Shown here in pieces: positions 8,435 through 17,566 of a stretch of 64,000 nucleotides of DNA. Where the stretch lies: positions 682,001-746,000 of the forward strand of contig OZ243937.1 of assembly GCA_965214085.1 (NCBI GenBank), written 5' to 3'. Position numbers and translations under genes: made by a program. The number at the start of each line of letters is the position of its first letter. Positions within the stretch are counted from its first letter, which is position 1. Below the pieces are notes generated by a model. The model searched no databases. It worked only from the letters and a program-made list of their open reading frames with translations, and was not told where the DNA came from. This DNA comes from UBA6055 sp965214085 (GTDB lineage Bacteria; Chloroflexota; Anaerolineae; Aggregatilineales; Phototrophicaceae).

Positions 8435-9537
8435 TTTAGCGCGTGTCGGTATATTTCAATCACCTGATCGGCCACGCGCTCCCAGGTCTGCGCCTGCGCT
8501 CGCTCGCGCCCGGCCGCTCCCATACGCGCCGCCTTTTCCGGATCCAGTAGCAATTCCAGCAGAGCCCGCGGCAGCGCCTCCGCCACCCCCGCTTGCGGGA
8601 TGACCAGCCCGCTGACGCCGTCTTCAATGGCATCGGCCACACCACAATTGTCCGTGCCAATCACAGCAGTCCCGGCCGCGCTCGCCTCCAGCACTGATAA
8701 GCCGAAGCCCTCAAAATACCAGCCATCATTCATCGCTGGCAGCGCGAAAACATCCGCCGCCGCCAGCCAGGCGCGCAGCAAAGCCTCGTCGACGAAGCCC
8801 AAAATTCGCACGTTTTCCGCCAGCCCCAAGCGGTCGATAGTTGCGCGCACCTGCCGGGTATAGGCGCTGCCCGCCTGCGGATTGCCCATGATGAGGCATT
8901 GCGCTTCCGGCAGCCGCTCGCGCACCGTTGCCATCGCTTCCACCAGTTGCAGCGTGCCCTTTCTCGGCTTAATCTCGCCTAGCGTGACCACGGTGGGCGC
9001 GGTCTTTTCGATGTCGAAAGCCGGGGGCTGCCGATATGGCGCCGCGTCCAGCCCGTTGTTTATCACATGAGTACGCGCGCCGGGCAGCAGCGTCTTCGCC
9101 ACTTGCGCCGTATGCCGGCTCACACATATCAGTTGCGCCCGCTCAAAGGCGCGCCGATACAGCCCCCCCAGTGGGAAGCGACGCATGCGCGGCAAGTTGA
9201 CGTAGCTGCCGTGCGCCGTGACCACCAGCGGTCGCGGCCCGCTTACCGCCGCTGCCAGAATCGCGTAGGGTTCAATCGTGCTGTGGATGACATCGCAGCC
9301 GCTGAACAGGCGCCGGATCTGCGGGGCTTGTCGCAGCGCCTTGAGGAAGCTGTGTCGCTCCGGCGGCGCGACCGCAGGCAGCCGGGCATGCGTCTCAAAA
9401 TCGACCGGCGGACTGTTGCGCGCGCAGACGACTGTCAGGCGCAGTCCGCGCGCCCGCAGCTGCCGAATCAGATTGAGGCTGTAATTTGCCCAGCCATTGT
9501 TTGTGCTGAGGTCGGAGGTAATCAGACCAATCCGCAT
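8431..9537 (-). CDS. GT4-type glycosyltransferase
   Basis: 368 residues with a GT-B fold. The N-terminal Rossmann half starts MRIGLITSDLSTNNGWANY; the C-terminal donor-binding half has VVTLGEIKPRKGTLQLVEA and the EX7E-type segment FEGFGLSVLEASAAGTAVIGT. The initial Gly-rich loop and HGSYVNLPR fit retaining GT4 enzymes of surface polysaccharide or glycolipid synthesis. Acceptor unknown. It follows a small membrane protein 21 nt upstream on the same strand. Confidence 0.88.
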   Translation of the reverse strand: MRIGLITSDLSTNNGWANYSLNLIRQLRARGLRLTVVCARNSPPVDFETHARLPAVAPPERHSFLKALRQAPQIRRLFSGCDVIHSTIEPYAILAAAVSGPRPLVVTAHGSYVNLPRMRRFPLGGLYRRAFERAQLICVSRHTAQVAKTLLPGARTHVINNGLDAAPYRQPPAFDIEKTAPTVVTLGEIKPRKGTLQLVEAMATVRERLPEAQCLIMGNPQAGSAYTRQVRATIDRLGLAENVRILGFVDEALLRAWLAAADVFALPAMNDGWYFEGFGLSVLEASAAGTAVIGTDNCGVADAIEDGVSGLVIPQAGVAEALPRALLELLLDPEKAARMGAAGRERAQAQTWERVADQVIEIYRHALN

Positions 9538-9558
9538 GCGCTGAGGCTTGCGCGGGGT

Positions 9559-9789
9559 TTAGCTGTCGCCGTCTTCGGGGGAGGCTTGGGCTTGCTCGCG
9601 CGCCGCCAGCCGCGCCCGCCAAGCCAGGACCGCTGACGAGTCGTCCGCGGCAACTTCACTATGGAAATCCTCCATCGTGCCGATTCGCATCACCGCCAGC
9701 AGCAGCGCGATATTTATCAGGATAATCACAGCCATTACCGCTATCGCCATTGCCGTCCTCCCCATCAGAAGCGATCGCACTCGCTCCAT
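9559..9789 (-). CDS. Small single-pass membrane protein
   Basis: 76 residues with one strong transmembrane helix (MAIAVMAVIILINIALLLAV, about residues 14-33), positive residues before it and an acidic/Ala-rich tail (AREQAQASPEDGDS). 21 nt upstream of the glycosyltransferase and probably co-transcribed. No recognised family. Confidence 0.5.
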   Translation of the reverse strand: MERVRSLLMGRTAMAIAVMAVIILINIALLLAVMRIGTMEDFHSEVAADDSSAVLAWRARLAAREQAQASPEDGDS

Positions 9790-9833
9790 TATGACGCAGG
9801 ATCCGCCACAGGTCTAGGTGACTTTGCTTTCGT

Positions 9834-10020
9834 GGTAGTGTATCGAATTCGGTTGAAATTCAATTTCACCACAAAGACACAAAGGCACAAAGCACACAAA
9901 GAATATGGCAAATCTCGATTAAGTTTCTCGGTGCTCTCGCAGGGCAATCGCATCAATATCCATAAATGACGAATTTATTATCAAACTAACAGATTGTAGG
10001 GGCGAGCCTTGGCTCGCCCG
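9834..10020 (+). repeat. Composite dispersed repeat, copy 1 (inverted copy at 48475-48659)
   Basis: Begins GGTAGTGTATCGAATTCGG (the left end of the MITE-A family), continues through a TTTCACCACAAAGACACAAAG tract and GCAGGGCAATCGCATCAATA, and ends with a P1 palindrome. The reverse complement of 48475-48659 matches it almost base for base, with only a few substitutions and small indels. The intergenic stretch 9790-10365 otherwise holds the R3 unit (9995-10084) and no credible gene. Confidence 0.85.
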
Positions 10021-10084
10021 TACGCACGCAGCATCGGATTTCAAATTTTGTGTGAGCCAAGTCGTGACTTGCGAGCGACTGTGG
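9995..10084 (+). repeat. P1 palindrome copy 2 plus R3 extension
   Basis: TGTAGGGGCGAGCC / GGCTCGCCCG palindrome (9995-10020) extended by about 64 bp containing GTGTGAGCCAAGTCGTGACT and ending CGAGCGACTGTGG. The same extended unit occurs reversed at 17322-17412 and 63328-63419. CAAGTC-GT-GACTTG is a second small palindrome. Confidence 0.8.
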
Positions 10085-10365
10085 TTAATTTTTTTGATGC
10101 GATTGCCCTGGCTTTTGCGGCTCTAAACTCCGCGACCAGCTCATTAAGAACAATACCACTGAGCTCTCCGGGTCCTCGTTGTCCTCCCTAAACTCGGCGC
10201 CCTCGGTGGCAAAATTCCTGTGAGTAGCTTTCCTTTTGTCTCGATCTCCTGCCAAATACCATGCTCGCCCTCGACGATTGCGGCTGCCTCGTCCATTGAA
10301 CACAGCCGTGACAGCCACTATCATCAGCCGATAGGCCGCATCCCTAGCCGCGAAAGGCAGTTGCC

Positions 10366-12180
10366 ATGCTCAATCCGCTCGACCTCAGCGCAGACGCGCC
10401 CTGGAAAAAACGCTACCGCGCGCCCGCGCTCGCCTGGTCGATCCGCGCGACGCGCAATCCCAAGCGCGGTCTGGTCGCCAGCAATAAGGACGGCGTCTAT
10501 CAGCTCTACGCCTGGGACACCAGCACCGACGACCTGCGCCAGCTCACCGACGAGGCCGCCGGCGTCGTCCGTGGCGCCATCTCCGCTGATGGCGAGCTCG
10601 TCTACTACCTGCGCGATAGCGGCGGCGATGAGATCGGGCACTATGTCAGCCTGCCTTTCAGCGGCGGCCAGCCCGAAGACATCAGTCCCGATTTGCCCGA
10701 CTACGCCTCGCACTCCTTCAGCGAAAGCGACTCCGGCAACGCGTGTGGATTCGCCGCTGTAAACGACCAGGGCTTTCACTTCATCATACACGATCGGCGC
10801 CAGGCCAAGCCGGCCTTCACACTGACCAAAGAGGCATTGTCAAGCGGACCCTATCTGTCGCAGGCTGCTGAAATCGCCGTCATCGCCACAGCCGAAAAGA
10901 CCGCCAGCGCCGAATACGCCCTTGAAGCTTACGATGTCCATAGCGGCGCGCTGATCGCCGAACTCTGGGACGGTCCCGGCAGCGGAACGGCTTGTACCGG
11001 ATTCTCGCCCAGCCCGGGCGATATGCGCTTGGCAGGCTCCTCCAGCGCGGGCGGCTACCATCGCCCCTTCATTTGGAATCCTCTTACCGGAGAACGTCAC
11101 GATATCCATTGCGATCAATTCAGCGGCGATGTCAAAGTCTGGCATTGGTCGCCGGACGCTCAGCGCCTGCTGCTGCACCAGGTTCATCAAGCGCTGCATA
11201 CGCTCTACGTCTATGACATCGACGCGGAGCGCGCCCGCAAACTCAATACGCCGCCCGGCGCGCTCAGCCCGGGCAGCGGCTTCCTGGACGATGGCGCGCT
11301 GCAAGTGCATCTCGCCGACTCGACCGCGCCGGCCCGCCTGCTGGAAATCGACGCCGAAAGCGGCGCTATCAGGCGGCAGGTCATCGACCTGTCAGTTGAT
11401 GTTCCGGCTGGCAGCCCCTGGCGCTCGGTGACATATCCCTCCAGCGGCGGCGCGGAGATCCAAGCCTGGCTGGCGACCCCGCCGGGCGCCGGTCCCTTCC
11501 CCACCATCGTGCATACTCATGGCGGGCCCACCGCCGTGCAGACCAATACCTGGAAGCCCGATGCCCAAGCCTGGCTTGATCACGGCTTCGCCTTCTTCAG
11601 CCTCAACTACCGCGGCTCCACCACATTTGGGTATGACTTTCAGCACGCCATCGACGGCAACCTGGGCGACCTGGAAGTGGACGATATCGCCGCCGGCGTC
11701 GACTGGCTGCTGGAAAACGGCATCGCCCAGCCGGGCGCGCTGCTCAAAACCGGCGTCTCCTATGGCGGCTACCTGACGCTGCAATCGCTGGGGAGGCAGC
11801 CGCAGCTCTTCGCCGGAGGCATGGCCATCGTCGCCATTGCCGATTGGACGCTGATGTATGAAGACCAGGCCGGCACCCTGCGTGGCTACCAACGCAGCAT
11901 GTTCGGCGGTGCGCCCGACGAGAAGCCCGAAGCCCACCGGGCAGCCTCGCCCATCACCTACGCTGCGGACATCCAGGCGCCTATCCTGGTGCTGCAAGGC
12001 GAGAACGATACCCGCTGCCCCGCCCGTCAAATGCGCGTCTATGAGCAGCGGCTGCACGAGCTGGGCAAGTCCATCGACATCTACTGGTTCGACGCCGGCC
12101 ACGGCTCGCTGGCTATCGACGAGCAGATTAAGCATCAAGAGCTGATGCTGCGCTTTGCCTTCAGGACTTTGGGATACTGA
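10366..12180 (+). CDS. S9 family prolyl-oligopeptidase-type serine peptidase
   Basis: 604 residues. The N-terminal ~350 residues form a WD40-like beta-propeller of repeated blades (LVASNKDGVYQLYAWD; GAISADGELVYYLRD). The C-terminal alpha/beta-hydrolase holds the catalytic triad: Ser465 in GVSYGGYLTLQSL, Asp548 in LQGENDTRC and His579 in FDAGHGSL. HTHGGPTAVQTNTW is the usual oxyanion-loop region of acylaminoacyl-peptidase/DPP-like members. No signal peptide, so probably a cytoplasmic oligopeptidase. Followed 31 nt later by the RmlC-like gene. Confidence 0.92.
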   Translation: MLNPLDLSADAPWKKRYRAPALAWSIRATRNPKRGLVASNKDGVYQLYAWDTSTDDLRQLTDEAAGVVRGAISADGELVYYLRDSGGDEIGHYVSLPFSGGQPEDISPDLPDYASHSFSESDSGNACGFAAVNDQGFHFIIHDRRQAKPAFTLTKEALSSGPYLSQAAEIAVIATAEKTASAEYALEAYDVHSGALIAELWDGPGSGTACTGFSPSPGDMRLAGSSSAGGYHRPFIWNPLTGERHDIHCDQFSGDVKVWHWSPDAQRLLLHQVHQALHTLYVYDIDAERARKLNTPPGALSPGSGFLDDGALQVHLADSTAPARLLEIDAESGAIRRQVIDLSVDVPAGSPWRSVTYPSSGGAEIQAWLATPPGAGPFPTIVHTHGGPTAVQTNTWKPDAQAWLDHGFAFFSLNYRGSTTFGYDFQHAIDGNLGDLEVDDIAAGVDWLLENGIAQPGALLKTGVSYGGYLTLQSLGRQPQLFAGGMAIVAIADWTLMYEDQAGTLRGYQRSMFGGAPDEKPEAHRAASPITYAADIQAPILVLQGENDTRCPARQMRVYEQRLHELGKSIDIYWFDAGHGSLAIDEQIKHQELMLRFAFRTLGY

Positions 12181-12211
12181 AGTCAACCGCGACAACGGAA
12201 GGGAAAGACAC

Positions 12212-12760
12212 ATGACACAATCCCCCGCCCAGCCCTTCGCGCCCATAGACGGCGTCATGACCGTGCCCCTGGACGCCTACGGCGACGAGCGCGGCCGCTT
12301 CATGGAGACCTTCCGCGCCGAGTGGTTCCCGCAAGCCAACTGGGACCGCCTGCAGAGCAACCGCAGCGACAGCAGCGCCGGCGTTTTGCGCGGCTTGCAT
12401 TATCACTTCAAGCAGGTGGATTACTGGTGCCCGGTCGCGGGCCGCCTGCGCGTGGGCTTGGTCGATTTACGCCGTTCCTCGCCTACCTACCTGGCTTCCG
12501 CCGCCATCAACATGGACGGAGACCAGCCGCTGGGGCTCTTTATCCCCGAAGGCGTGGCGCACGGTTTCGCGGCTCTGACCGATTGTACGCTGATCTACAT
12601 CGTCAACAATTACTACGACGGCGGCGCTGATGAATACGGCATCGCCTGGAATGACCCGCAGGTCAACATCGACTGGGGGCTGGCGAATCCCGCGCTTTCT
12701 CAGCGCGACCTGACGAATCCCCGAATCGCTCACATTCCGCCCGAAAACCAACCTCGCTAA
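12212..12760 (+). CDS. dTDP-4-dehydrorhamnose 3,5-epimerase-like protein
   Basis: 182-residue cupin. RGLHYH near residue 56 carries the catalytic histidine; VDLRRSSPT and PEGVAHGFAALTD are also diagnostic of RmlC proteins, which epimerise dTDP-4-keto-6-deoxyglucose in rhamnose synthesis. The ATG at 12212 has AAGGGAAAG upstream; a frame from 12155 overlaps the peptidase. No rmlA, rmlB or rmlD neighbours, so the exact sugar is uncertain. Confidence 0.85.
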   Translation: MTQSPAQPFAPIDGVMTVPLDAYGDERGRFMETFRAEWFPQANWDRLQSNRSDSSAGVLRGLHYHFKQVDYWCPVAGRLRVGLVDLRRSSPTYLASAAINMDGDQPLGLFIPEGVAHGFAALTDCTLIYIVNNYYDGGADEYGIAWNDPQVNIDWGLANPALSQRDLTNPRIAHIPPENQPR

Positions 12761-12780
12761 TTGAAGTTGATTGTGCGTAC

Positions 12781-12805
12781 GGGCGAGCCAAGGCTCCCCC
12801 CTACA
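12781..12805 (-). repeat. P1 palindrome, copy 3
   Basis: GGGCGAGCC-AA-GGCTCCCCCCTACA, reverse orientation, one arm base changed. Followed by CTCTGTGCCTCTGTGGTGAA (12813-12832), a copy of the R2 tract. Confidence 0.75.
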
Positions 12806-12862
12806 ATGTAATTCTCTGTGCCTCTGTGGTGAAAGATTTTTCCTGTGACTTGCAGCTTGCAT

Positions 12863-13885
12863 CTACGCCTGCATCCGCCCGTGGCGCGCCACCGTCAGCT
12901 CGCGCATCCGCTCGAAGACGTCGACGCCCAACTGCTCATACACATGCAGCAAGTCTATCAGCACCCAATTCTCGCGGATCACCCCATTCTCGCGCCGCCA
13001 GAAGTCCAGACTGCGCATGGTAATCTCCTTGCCCGACGGCGCGATGCCCAGCCAGCCGTCGCCGCTGACCGTCATGCGCATGCCCGGCCAAGCCGTGAAA
13101 GCCACGTAGTCGGCATCGCCGAACATAATCCCCTTGTCCATAATTACCCCGCGGTCGGGCAGCGCTTTCAGAAAGGGAATCTGATGCCAATTGCGGAAGC
13201 CCGATATCCGCCGCATCGAGCCGATGCCCGCCGGACCGTACCAGATAAAATTGGGGTGCCAGTAGCGTTCCAGTTCCATCGCCTCGATACCTTCGAGCGA
13301 GCGCCCCATGGCATTCAGCATATCCGTCACCCACTGCAAACTGGCGCGCGACCGCGACTCATCGTAGGGGATTTGGATGATGCCGTCGTTCGTGGCCGGT
13401 CCCGGCACGACCCATTCCACTGCCAAACTCGGCGCCAGCGGCCAGGCGCCGGCCTGCATCATGACCTGCGGAATATCCCAAAGCGCTTGCATCTCGACGA
13501 TACGCCCGTCTTCGAAGCGGAAGAACTCGTGGTAGCGCATGGCCAGCATGTGCATAGTCGGGGGGATATCCAGCCAGGGACGCTCGAAGACGCCCAGATA
13601 ATGGCCGCAGCAGCCCACCCAATCGGCCCCCTGCGATTCGCCGGCCATGACGATGAAGTCGCGCCGCTCCAGGTCTGGCAGGGCGCGCAGCAGCGGCGCG
13701 TAGGCTTGCTCATACAAACCGGCGGCGCCCTCCAGCGTCTCCAGCGGATGCGCCAATTGCACCAGACAATCGGGCGCGAATATCTCGTTCAGCTGCCCGC
13801 GCAGCCGGCCCGCGTCACAGTCATACAGCGCCGCGCGAAATGCCCGCAAGCGGTCTTTGTTTTGATTGTGAATCGACTTTGTCAT
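12863..13885 (-). CDS. Double-domain SnoaL-like (NTF2-fold) protein, paralogue A
   Basis: 340 residues from MTKSIHNQNK; the upstream frame to 13930 is R2 repeat sequence and unlikely to be coding. Two tandem SnoaL-like domains: the first includes CLVQLAHPLETLEG and ALPDLERRDFIVMAGE, the second HPNFIWYGPAGIG, FLKALPDRG and VIRENWVLIDLLHVYEQLG. SnoaL folds occur in polyketide cyclases, hydratases and many uncharacterised ester-cyclase-like proteins. About 45-50% similar by eye to the next gene, so a tandem duplicate. Substrate unknown. Confidence 0.8.
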   Translation of the reverse strand: MTKSIHNQNKDRLRAFRAALYDCDAGRLRGQLNEIFAPDCLVQLAHPLETLEGAAGLYEQAYAPLLRALPDLERRDFIVMAGESQGADWVGCCGHYLGVFERPWLDIPPTMHMLAMRYHEFFRFEDGRIVEMQALWDIPQVMMQAGAWPLAPSLAVEWVVPGPATNDGIIQIPYDESRSRASLQWVTDMLNAMGRSLEGIEAMELERYWHPNFIWYGPAGIGSMRRISGFRNWHQIPFLKALPDRGVIMDKGIMFGDADYVAFTAWPGMRMTVSGDGWLGIAPSGKEITMRSLDFWRRENGVIRENWVLIDLLHVYEQLGVDVFERMRELTVARHGRMQA

Positions 13886-13923
13886 CCGCGTGCATCTTTC
13901 TCTGTGTCTCTGCGCCTCTGTGG

Positions 13924-15042
13924 CTAACAATCATTCACCAGCCACTCGCTGGCGCTGAGAGCCCCCTGCTGCCGGAACTGATGCCGCATCCGCCCGAAGA
14001 CATCCACGCCCATCTGCAGCAGCAAATGCGGCACGTCTATCGGCACCCAGTTTTCGACGATGGTCTCTTCATCGCAGCGGTAAAAGTCCATCACGCGCAT
14101 CTTGACCCGCTTGCCCGTGGCCGGAATGCCAAAGAGCTGGCCGCCGCTATGCGTCGCCCGCAGGTAGCCCCAGCCGCCGGTGACCGCGAAATGTCCGTCG
14201 CCGATGCGGATAAAGTGCCCTTGCGCCGAGCCGCCGCGATCGGGAAAAGCCGTCAGAAACGGGATCTGATGATAATCTTCATAGCGCTTTAGTCCGCGTG
14301 ACGTGCCGATGCCGGCCGGACCGTACCAGATGAAATTTTTGTGCCAATGTTTGGCCTGCTCCATTTCATCCAGCACCGCGCGCGTGGGTGGCGCCCCGCT
14401 GTAATATCCCAGCGCCGCATGCATCTTCAGGATCGTCTCGATGGTCCGGCGCGAGCGAGCCTCGTCCTGTGGCCTCAGGATGACCCCATCCAGCGTCCGC
14501 GGCGGCAGCCAACGCATCTCCCGCCCCAGGCTCGGCGCCAGCGGCCAATACCCGGCCTGGCGCATCAGATCCAGAAAATCGAGAAAGAGGAAACTCTCGA
14601 CGATTTTGCCATCGCGCAACTGATGTCCCTCGCAGTAGCGCAGGCAGATGGCGCCGCGCGTGGCTGGGATGCCCAAGAGGTCCTGCTCGAAGTTGCCCAG
14701 ATAGTGCCCCATGCAGGCGACCCAGTCGGCATCGCGATAGCGCCCGCCGGCCAGGAAATGTTCGCGCCGTTCCATATCCGGCAGCGCCCGCCGCAGGGGC
14801 AGCCACAATTGCTCCAGCCCGGCCTTGATTCCGCGCAGCTCATTGACGGGATGCGTCACATGCAGCGCGATATCAGCCGCCAGCCCGTCTCGCGCGATTT
14901 CGGGCAAACGCTCGCTCGGCTCCTCGGCCAGCGCTCGCATTATCGCCATCACGCGGCGCTTGTTGGCGATATTCCGCGCTTGGTCAACCGGGCTGTATTG
15001 GAATGTTGAGGTGAAATACTTGTCCGTCGTAGCTGTCATCAA
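13924..15042 (-). CDS. Double-domain SnoaL-like protein, paralogue B
   Basis: 372 residues, same architecture as paralogue A: HPVNELRG and RRALPDMERREHFLAGG in domain 1, then HWHKNFIWYGPAGIGTSRG, FLTAFPDRGG and TIVENWVPIDVPHLLLQMGVD in domain 2. Transcribed in the same direction and just upstream of A, separated from it by an R2 tract. Likely soluble; no signal peptide. Start could also be the second ATG of the MM pair. Confidence 0.8.
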   Translation of the reverse strand: MMTATTDKYFTSTFQYSPVDQARNIANKRRVMAIMRALAEEPSERLPEIARDGLAADIALHVTHPVNELRGIKAGLEQLWLPLRRALPDMERREHFLAGGRYRDADWVACMGHYLGNFEQDLLGIPATRGAICLRYCEGHQLRDGKIVESFLFLDFLDLMRQAGYWPLAPSLGREMRWLPPRTLDGVILRPQDEARSRRTIETILKMHAALGYYSGAPPTRAVLDEMEQAKHWHKNFIWYGPAGIGTSRGLKRYEDYHQIPFLTAFPDRGGSAQGHFIRIGDGHFAVTGGWGYLRATHSGGQLFGIPATGKRVKMRVMDFYRCDEETIVENWVPIDVPHLLLQMGVDVFGRMRHQFRQQGALSASEWLVNDC

Positions 15043-15072
15043 CAGTCATCCATCCTTCAATCAACTAAAAAA

Positions 15073-15098
15073 TGTAGGGGCGACCAATTTGGTCGCCC
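15073..15098 (+). repeat. P1 palindrome, copy 4 (GACCAA arms)
   Basis: TGTAGGGGCGACCAA-TTTGGTCGCCCG. The arms read GCGACCAA/TTGGTCGC rather than GCGAGCC/GGCTCGC, so both sides changed together. Confidence 0.8.
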
Positions 15099-15134
15099 GT
15101 AGGCGCGTCTGTTCGGGGTTGAGGGAAGAACAGA

Positions 15135-16253
15135 TCACGCGAATATCTGCTTCAGCAAGACGAATTCGTCGAATATGGTGCTCTCGCTGACGATACGGCC
15201 GTCCTTGATGACATGGTGGCTGAAGCCCATCAGCCGCATCGGGTTGCCGCTGGGCTCGCCATAGATGCCGTAACCGGTATGCGTCCCGCGTATCGACCAG
15301 CGCGTCGCCACACGGTAACCCGCATGTTCATCTCCCACATGACAGAAGTGATCGAGGCTGACTGACAGGTCAGGGAAGGGCGAGAGCAGCGAGAGCGCGT
15401 AGGCTTGAAATTCGCTGATGCCCTGGAATGAACGCCCGGACGGTCCATCAAAGACGAAGTTCTCATGATAATATTCGCGCGCCTTGTTGAGCAGCTTCCA
15501 ATTCCAAATCTCGTGCATCATGCGCCCGATGAAGTCTTCCGGATCAAAGCCATCAGTTTGTGATTCGGGCCAGGGCGCCGGCGGCAGCTGGCCCACGCGG
15601 TGGTCGATATCGCCGGCGATGCGCAGCGGCAAATCGCTGTCTTTTTCTTTGGCAACCATCTCTTTGGCCGTCTGCACCGGATCCAAGCCCAGCTGCGTGA
15701 TCAGCGTCAATTCATCGCGAGAAATCCACTCTTCGACCATCATATCGCGTACACAGACGCAATCGGCGATGGCGCGGTAAGAGACACGCTTGCCCGTCGG
15801 CGGCCCGTAGGGCGTCCAGCCGCGATTGGTGCCCTCGTGCCGCAGCCGATGCGATGTATAAAAGCCGTCGACATTGTTGCCGCTCCAAATAACTTCTTCG
15901 CCATACAGCCGCCGGTCGGGGAAACCGGCTTGGGATTCGAGGGTCGCCGCGATGACCGCCTCGCGCCCGAACTTCAGCCCGCTGGATGTGTGCATTTTTA
16001 CGGTATTGGCGTAATAGTCGTAGAGCTTGCCGATGCCATGCTCTTCCCAAATCTCATGCGTGACGCCGATGATATAGTCGACGATGTTCTTGTAACGCGG
16101 GTTGTAGCCCTCCATTGGCTGTGTCAAGCCGCTGTCGGCCTCGTCCATAAATTGAATATCAATCTGGTTCGGCAGCGTAATCCGCGACTGCGCCTCCTCA
16201 GTTTGCGCCTGCGAAATCTGGACGACGTTGCTCTGTTTCTGATCTTCGACCAT
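15135..16253 (-). CDS. Double-domain SnoaL-like protein, paralogue C (divergent)
   Basis: 372 residues from the ATG at 16253, preceded by AGGTG five bases upstream; a GTG 36 bp further out lacks one. Two NTF2-like domains: KLYDYYANTVKMHTSSGLKFG with FPDRRLYGEEVIW, then REYYHENFVFDGPSGRSFQG, LSPFPDLSVSLDHFC and WSIRGTHTGYGIYGEPSG, a classical SnoaL pattern. Same strand as A and B but much more diverged; together they make a three-gene SnoaL block. Confidence 0.8.
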   Translation of the reverse strand: MVEDQKQSNVVQISQAQTEEAQSRITLPNQIDIQFMDEADSGLTQPMEGYNPRYKNIVDYIIGVTHEIWEEHGIGKLYDYYANTVKMHTSSGLKFGREAVIAATLESQAGFPDRRLYGEEVIWSGNNVDGFYTSHRLRHEGTNRGWTPYGPPTGKRVSYRAIADCVCVRDMMVEEWISRDELTLITQLGLDPVQTAKEMVAKEKDSDLPLRIAGDIDHRVGQLPPAPWPESQTDGFDPEDFIGRMMHEIWNWKLLNKAREYYHENFVFDGPSGRSFQGISEFQAYALSLLSPFPDLSVSLDHFCHVGDEHAGYRVATRWSIRGTHTGYGIYGEPSGNPMRLMGFSHHVIKDGRIVSESTIFDEFVLLKQIFA

Positions 16254-16390
16254 CAAAGCACCTGTATCTTTCACTCGATATTTCAACACAGACGGATTTC
16301 TCTTCTGAAACCAATCAGGCTAGACGCATAAGCTAACACGCCGCGCCAGCAATTTCAAACGCGCCCCCTCAACGGGATTGGCAAATGCTG

Positions 16391-16427
16391 CCGCTGCAAC
16401 TTGTGGTTTCGGGCTGTCGCCTCTACA
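16391..16427 (-). repeat. Degenerate P1 copy with CCCGAAACCAC flank
   Basis: On the minus strand: ATGTAGAGGCGACAGCCCGAAACCAC and a further AGTTGCAGCGG. The same arm-deleted form is at 57145-57181 and an intact relative at 24833-24879. The gap 16254-16520 otherwise holds only an R2-like CTGTGCCCCTGTGGTGAA tract. Confidence 0.65.
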
Positions 16428-16520
16428 TATCGTTGCTTTATCAGAATTTGCATTACTTACCAGGTTCTACTTCTGTGCCCCTGTGGTGAATTAGCCGGCA
16501 TAATTCTCGGCTGAATTCGC

Positions 16521-17216
16521 CTAATCCGATAGCGCCCAATCGACCGCCGCCAGGGCATGCAGCGCCGTCGTATCAAAGCTCGGCAGCGAGCTGTCCTCCG
16601 GCTTGATCAACATTCCAATCTCGGTGCAGCCCAAAATCACCGCCTGCGCGCCCCCCTCGCGCAGCCCGTCAATCATCGCTTGATAGGCCCGCCGCGATTC
16701 CGCGTGTATCTCACCGCGAACTAGCTCTGCGTAGATGATGCGATGCACTTGTTCGCGCTGCGTCGATGCCGGTATCCGCACATCCAGCCCGAAGCGCTCG
16801 GCCATGCGCCCTTTGTAGAAATCCTGCTCCATCGTAAAGCGTGTGCCCAGCAGCCCCACTCGCTGATAGCCCGCGGCGACGATCGGCCGCGCTGTGGCAT
16901 CGGCGATGTGGATCAGCGGCAGGTCCAGCGCCGCTTCGATTTCGGGCGCCATGCGGTGCATGGTATTGCTGCAGATGACGATGCAGCCGGCGCCGCCACG
17001 CGCCAGTCGCCCGGCCGCGTCCACCATGCGCTCCGCCGCCGCGTCCCAATCGCCCGCCGCCTGCAGCGCTTCAATCTCGCCGAAATCAAAGGAGTACATC
17101 AAACACTGCGCCGAATGCAGCCCGCCCAGCCGCCGCTGCGTCTCTTGATTGATGATGCGATAATACTCAGCGCTGGATTCCCAGCTAAGCCCGCCGATCA
17201 GCCCGATAGTCTTCAT
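16521..17216 (-). CDS. Aspartate/glutamate racemase family protein
   Basis: 231 residues from MKTIGLIGGLSWESS. The two catalytic cysteines appear as ICSNTMH (near residue 80) and LGCTEIGML (near residue 195), the hallmark of cofactor-independent Asp/Glu racemases (YgeA type). Interconverts D- and L-amino acids by a two-base mechanism. The extra six residues back to 17234 are unlikely. It lies beside an amine-oxidising flavoenzyme on the same strand, consistent with amino-acid salvage. Confidence 0.9.
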   Translation of the reverse strand: MKTIGLIGGLSWESSAEYYRIINQETQRRLGGLHSAQCLMYSFDFGEIEALQAAGDWDAAAERMVDAAGRLARGGAGCIVICSNTMHRMAPEIEAALDLPLIHIADATARPIVAAGYQRVGLLGTRFTMEQDFYKGRMAERFGLDVRIPASTQREQVHRIIYAELVRGEIHAESRRAYQAMIDGLREGGAQAVILGCTEIGMLIKPEDSSLPSFDTTALHALAAVDWALSD

Positions 17217-17321
17217 GTTAGCTATTCCGTACATCTGTGGTTTCTAGAGTTTGCTGAGGCTTGTCCGGTACTGCGTCGTGAATTCGCGCTGTGCGGATTT
17301 ATGACCCTTTTGCCACCAAGG

Positions 17322-17412
17322 GCACAGCCGTTCGCAAGTCACAACTTGGCTCACACAAAACTGAATCCTCAATCTGTGTGCTTTCGGGCGAGCTGGTAGC
17401 TCGCCCCTACAG
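17322..17412 (-). repeat. P1 palindrome copy 5 with R3 extension (reverse)
   Basis: GGGCGAGCT-GG-TAGCTCGCCCCTACA at 17386-17411, with the CGTTCGCAAGTCACAACTTG extension on its left: a reversed and more diverged copy of 9995-10084. The remainder of 17217-17566 has no gene I can support. Confidence 0.75.
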
Positions 17413-17566
17413 ATTTCGAAAGCGTGTTAGCAGATAAAATAAGCGAAAGGGATACCGGGTACTAGGGAGCTTGGGCGCGTCACGCAGGGTGAGCAAGTTC
17501 CCCGACAATGCCTTGGGCAAAGCATAATGCCTTTCCTTTATGTTCTCTATATGTTCTCTATGAGAC

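Noticed and set aside
10009..10191. Short open frame in repeat region
   Set aside because: Translation is P1/R3 repeat sequence; no ribosome site.
12845..13927. Long plus-strand open frame opposite SnoaL paralogue A
   Set aside because: Mirror of the minus-strand gene; its start lies in an R2 tract.
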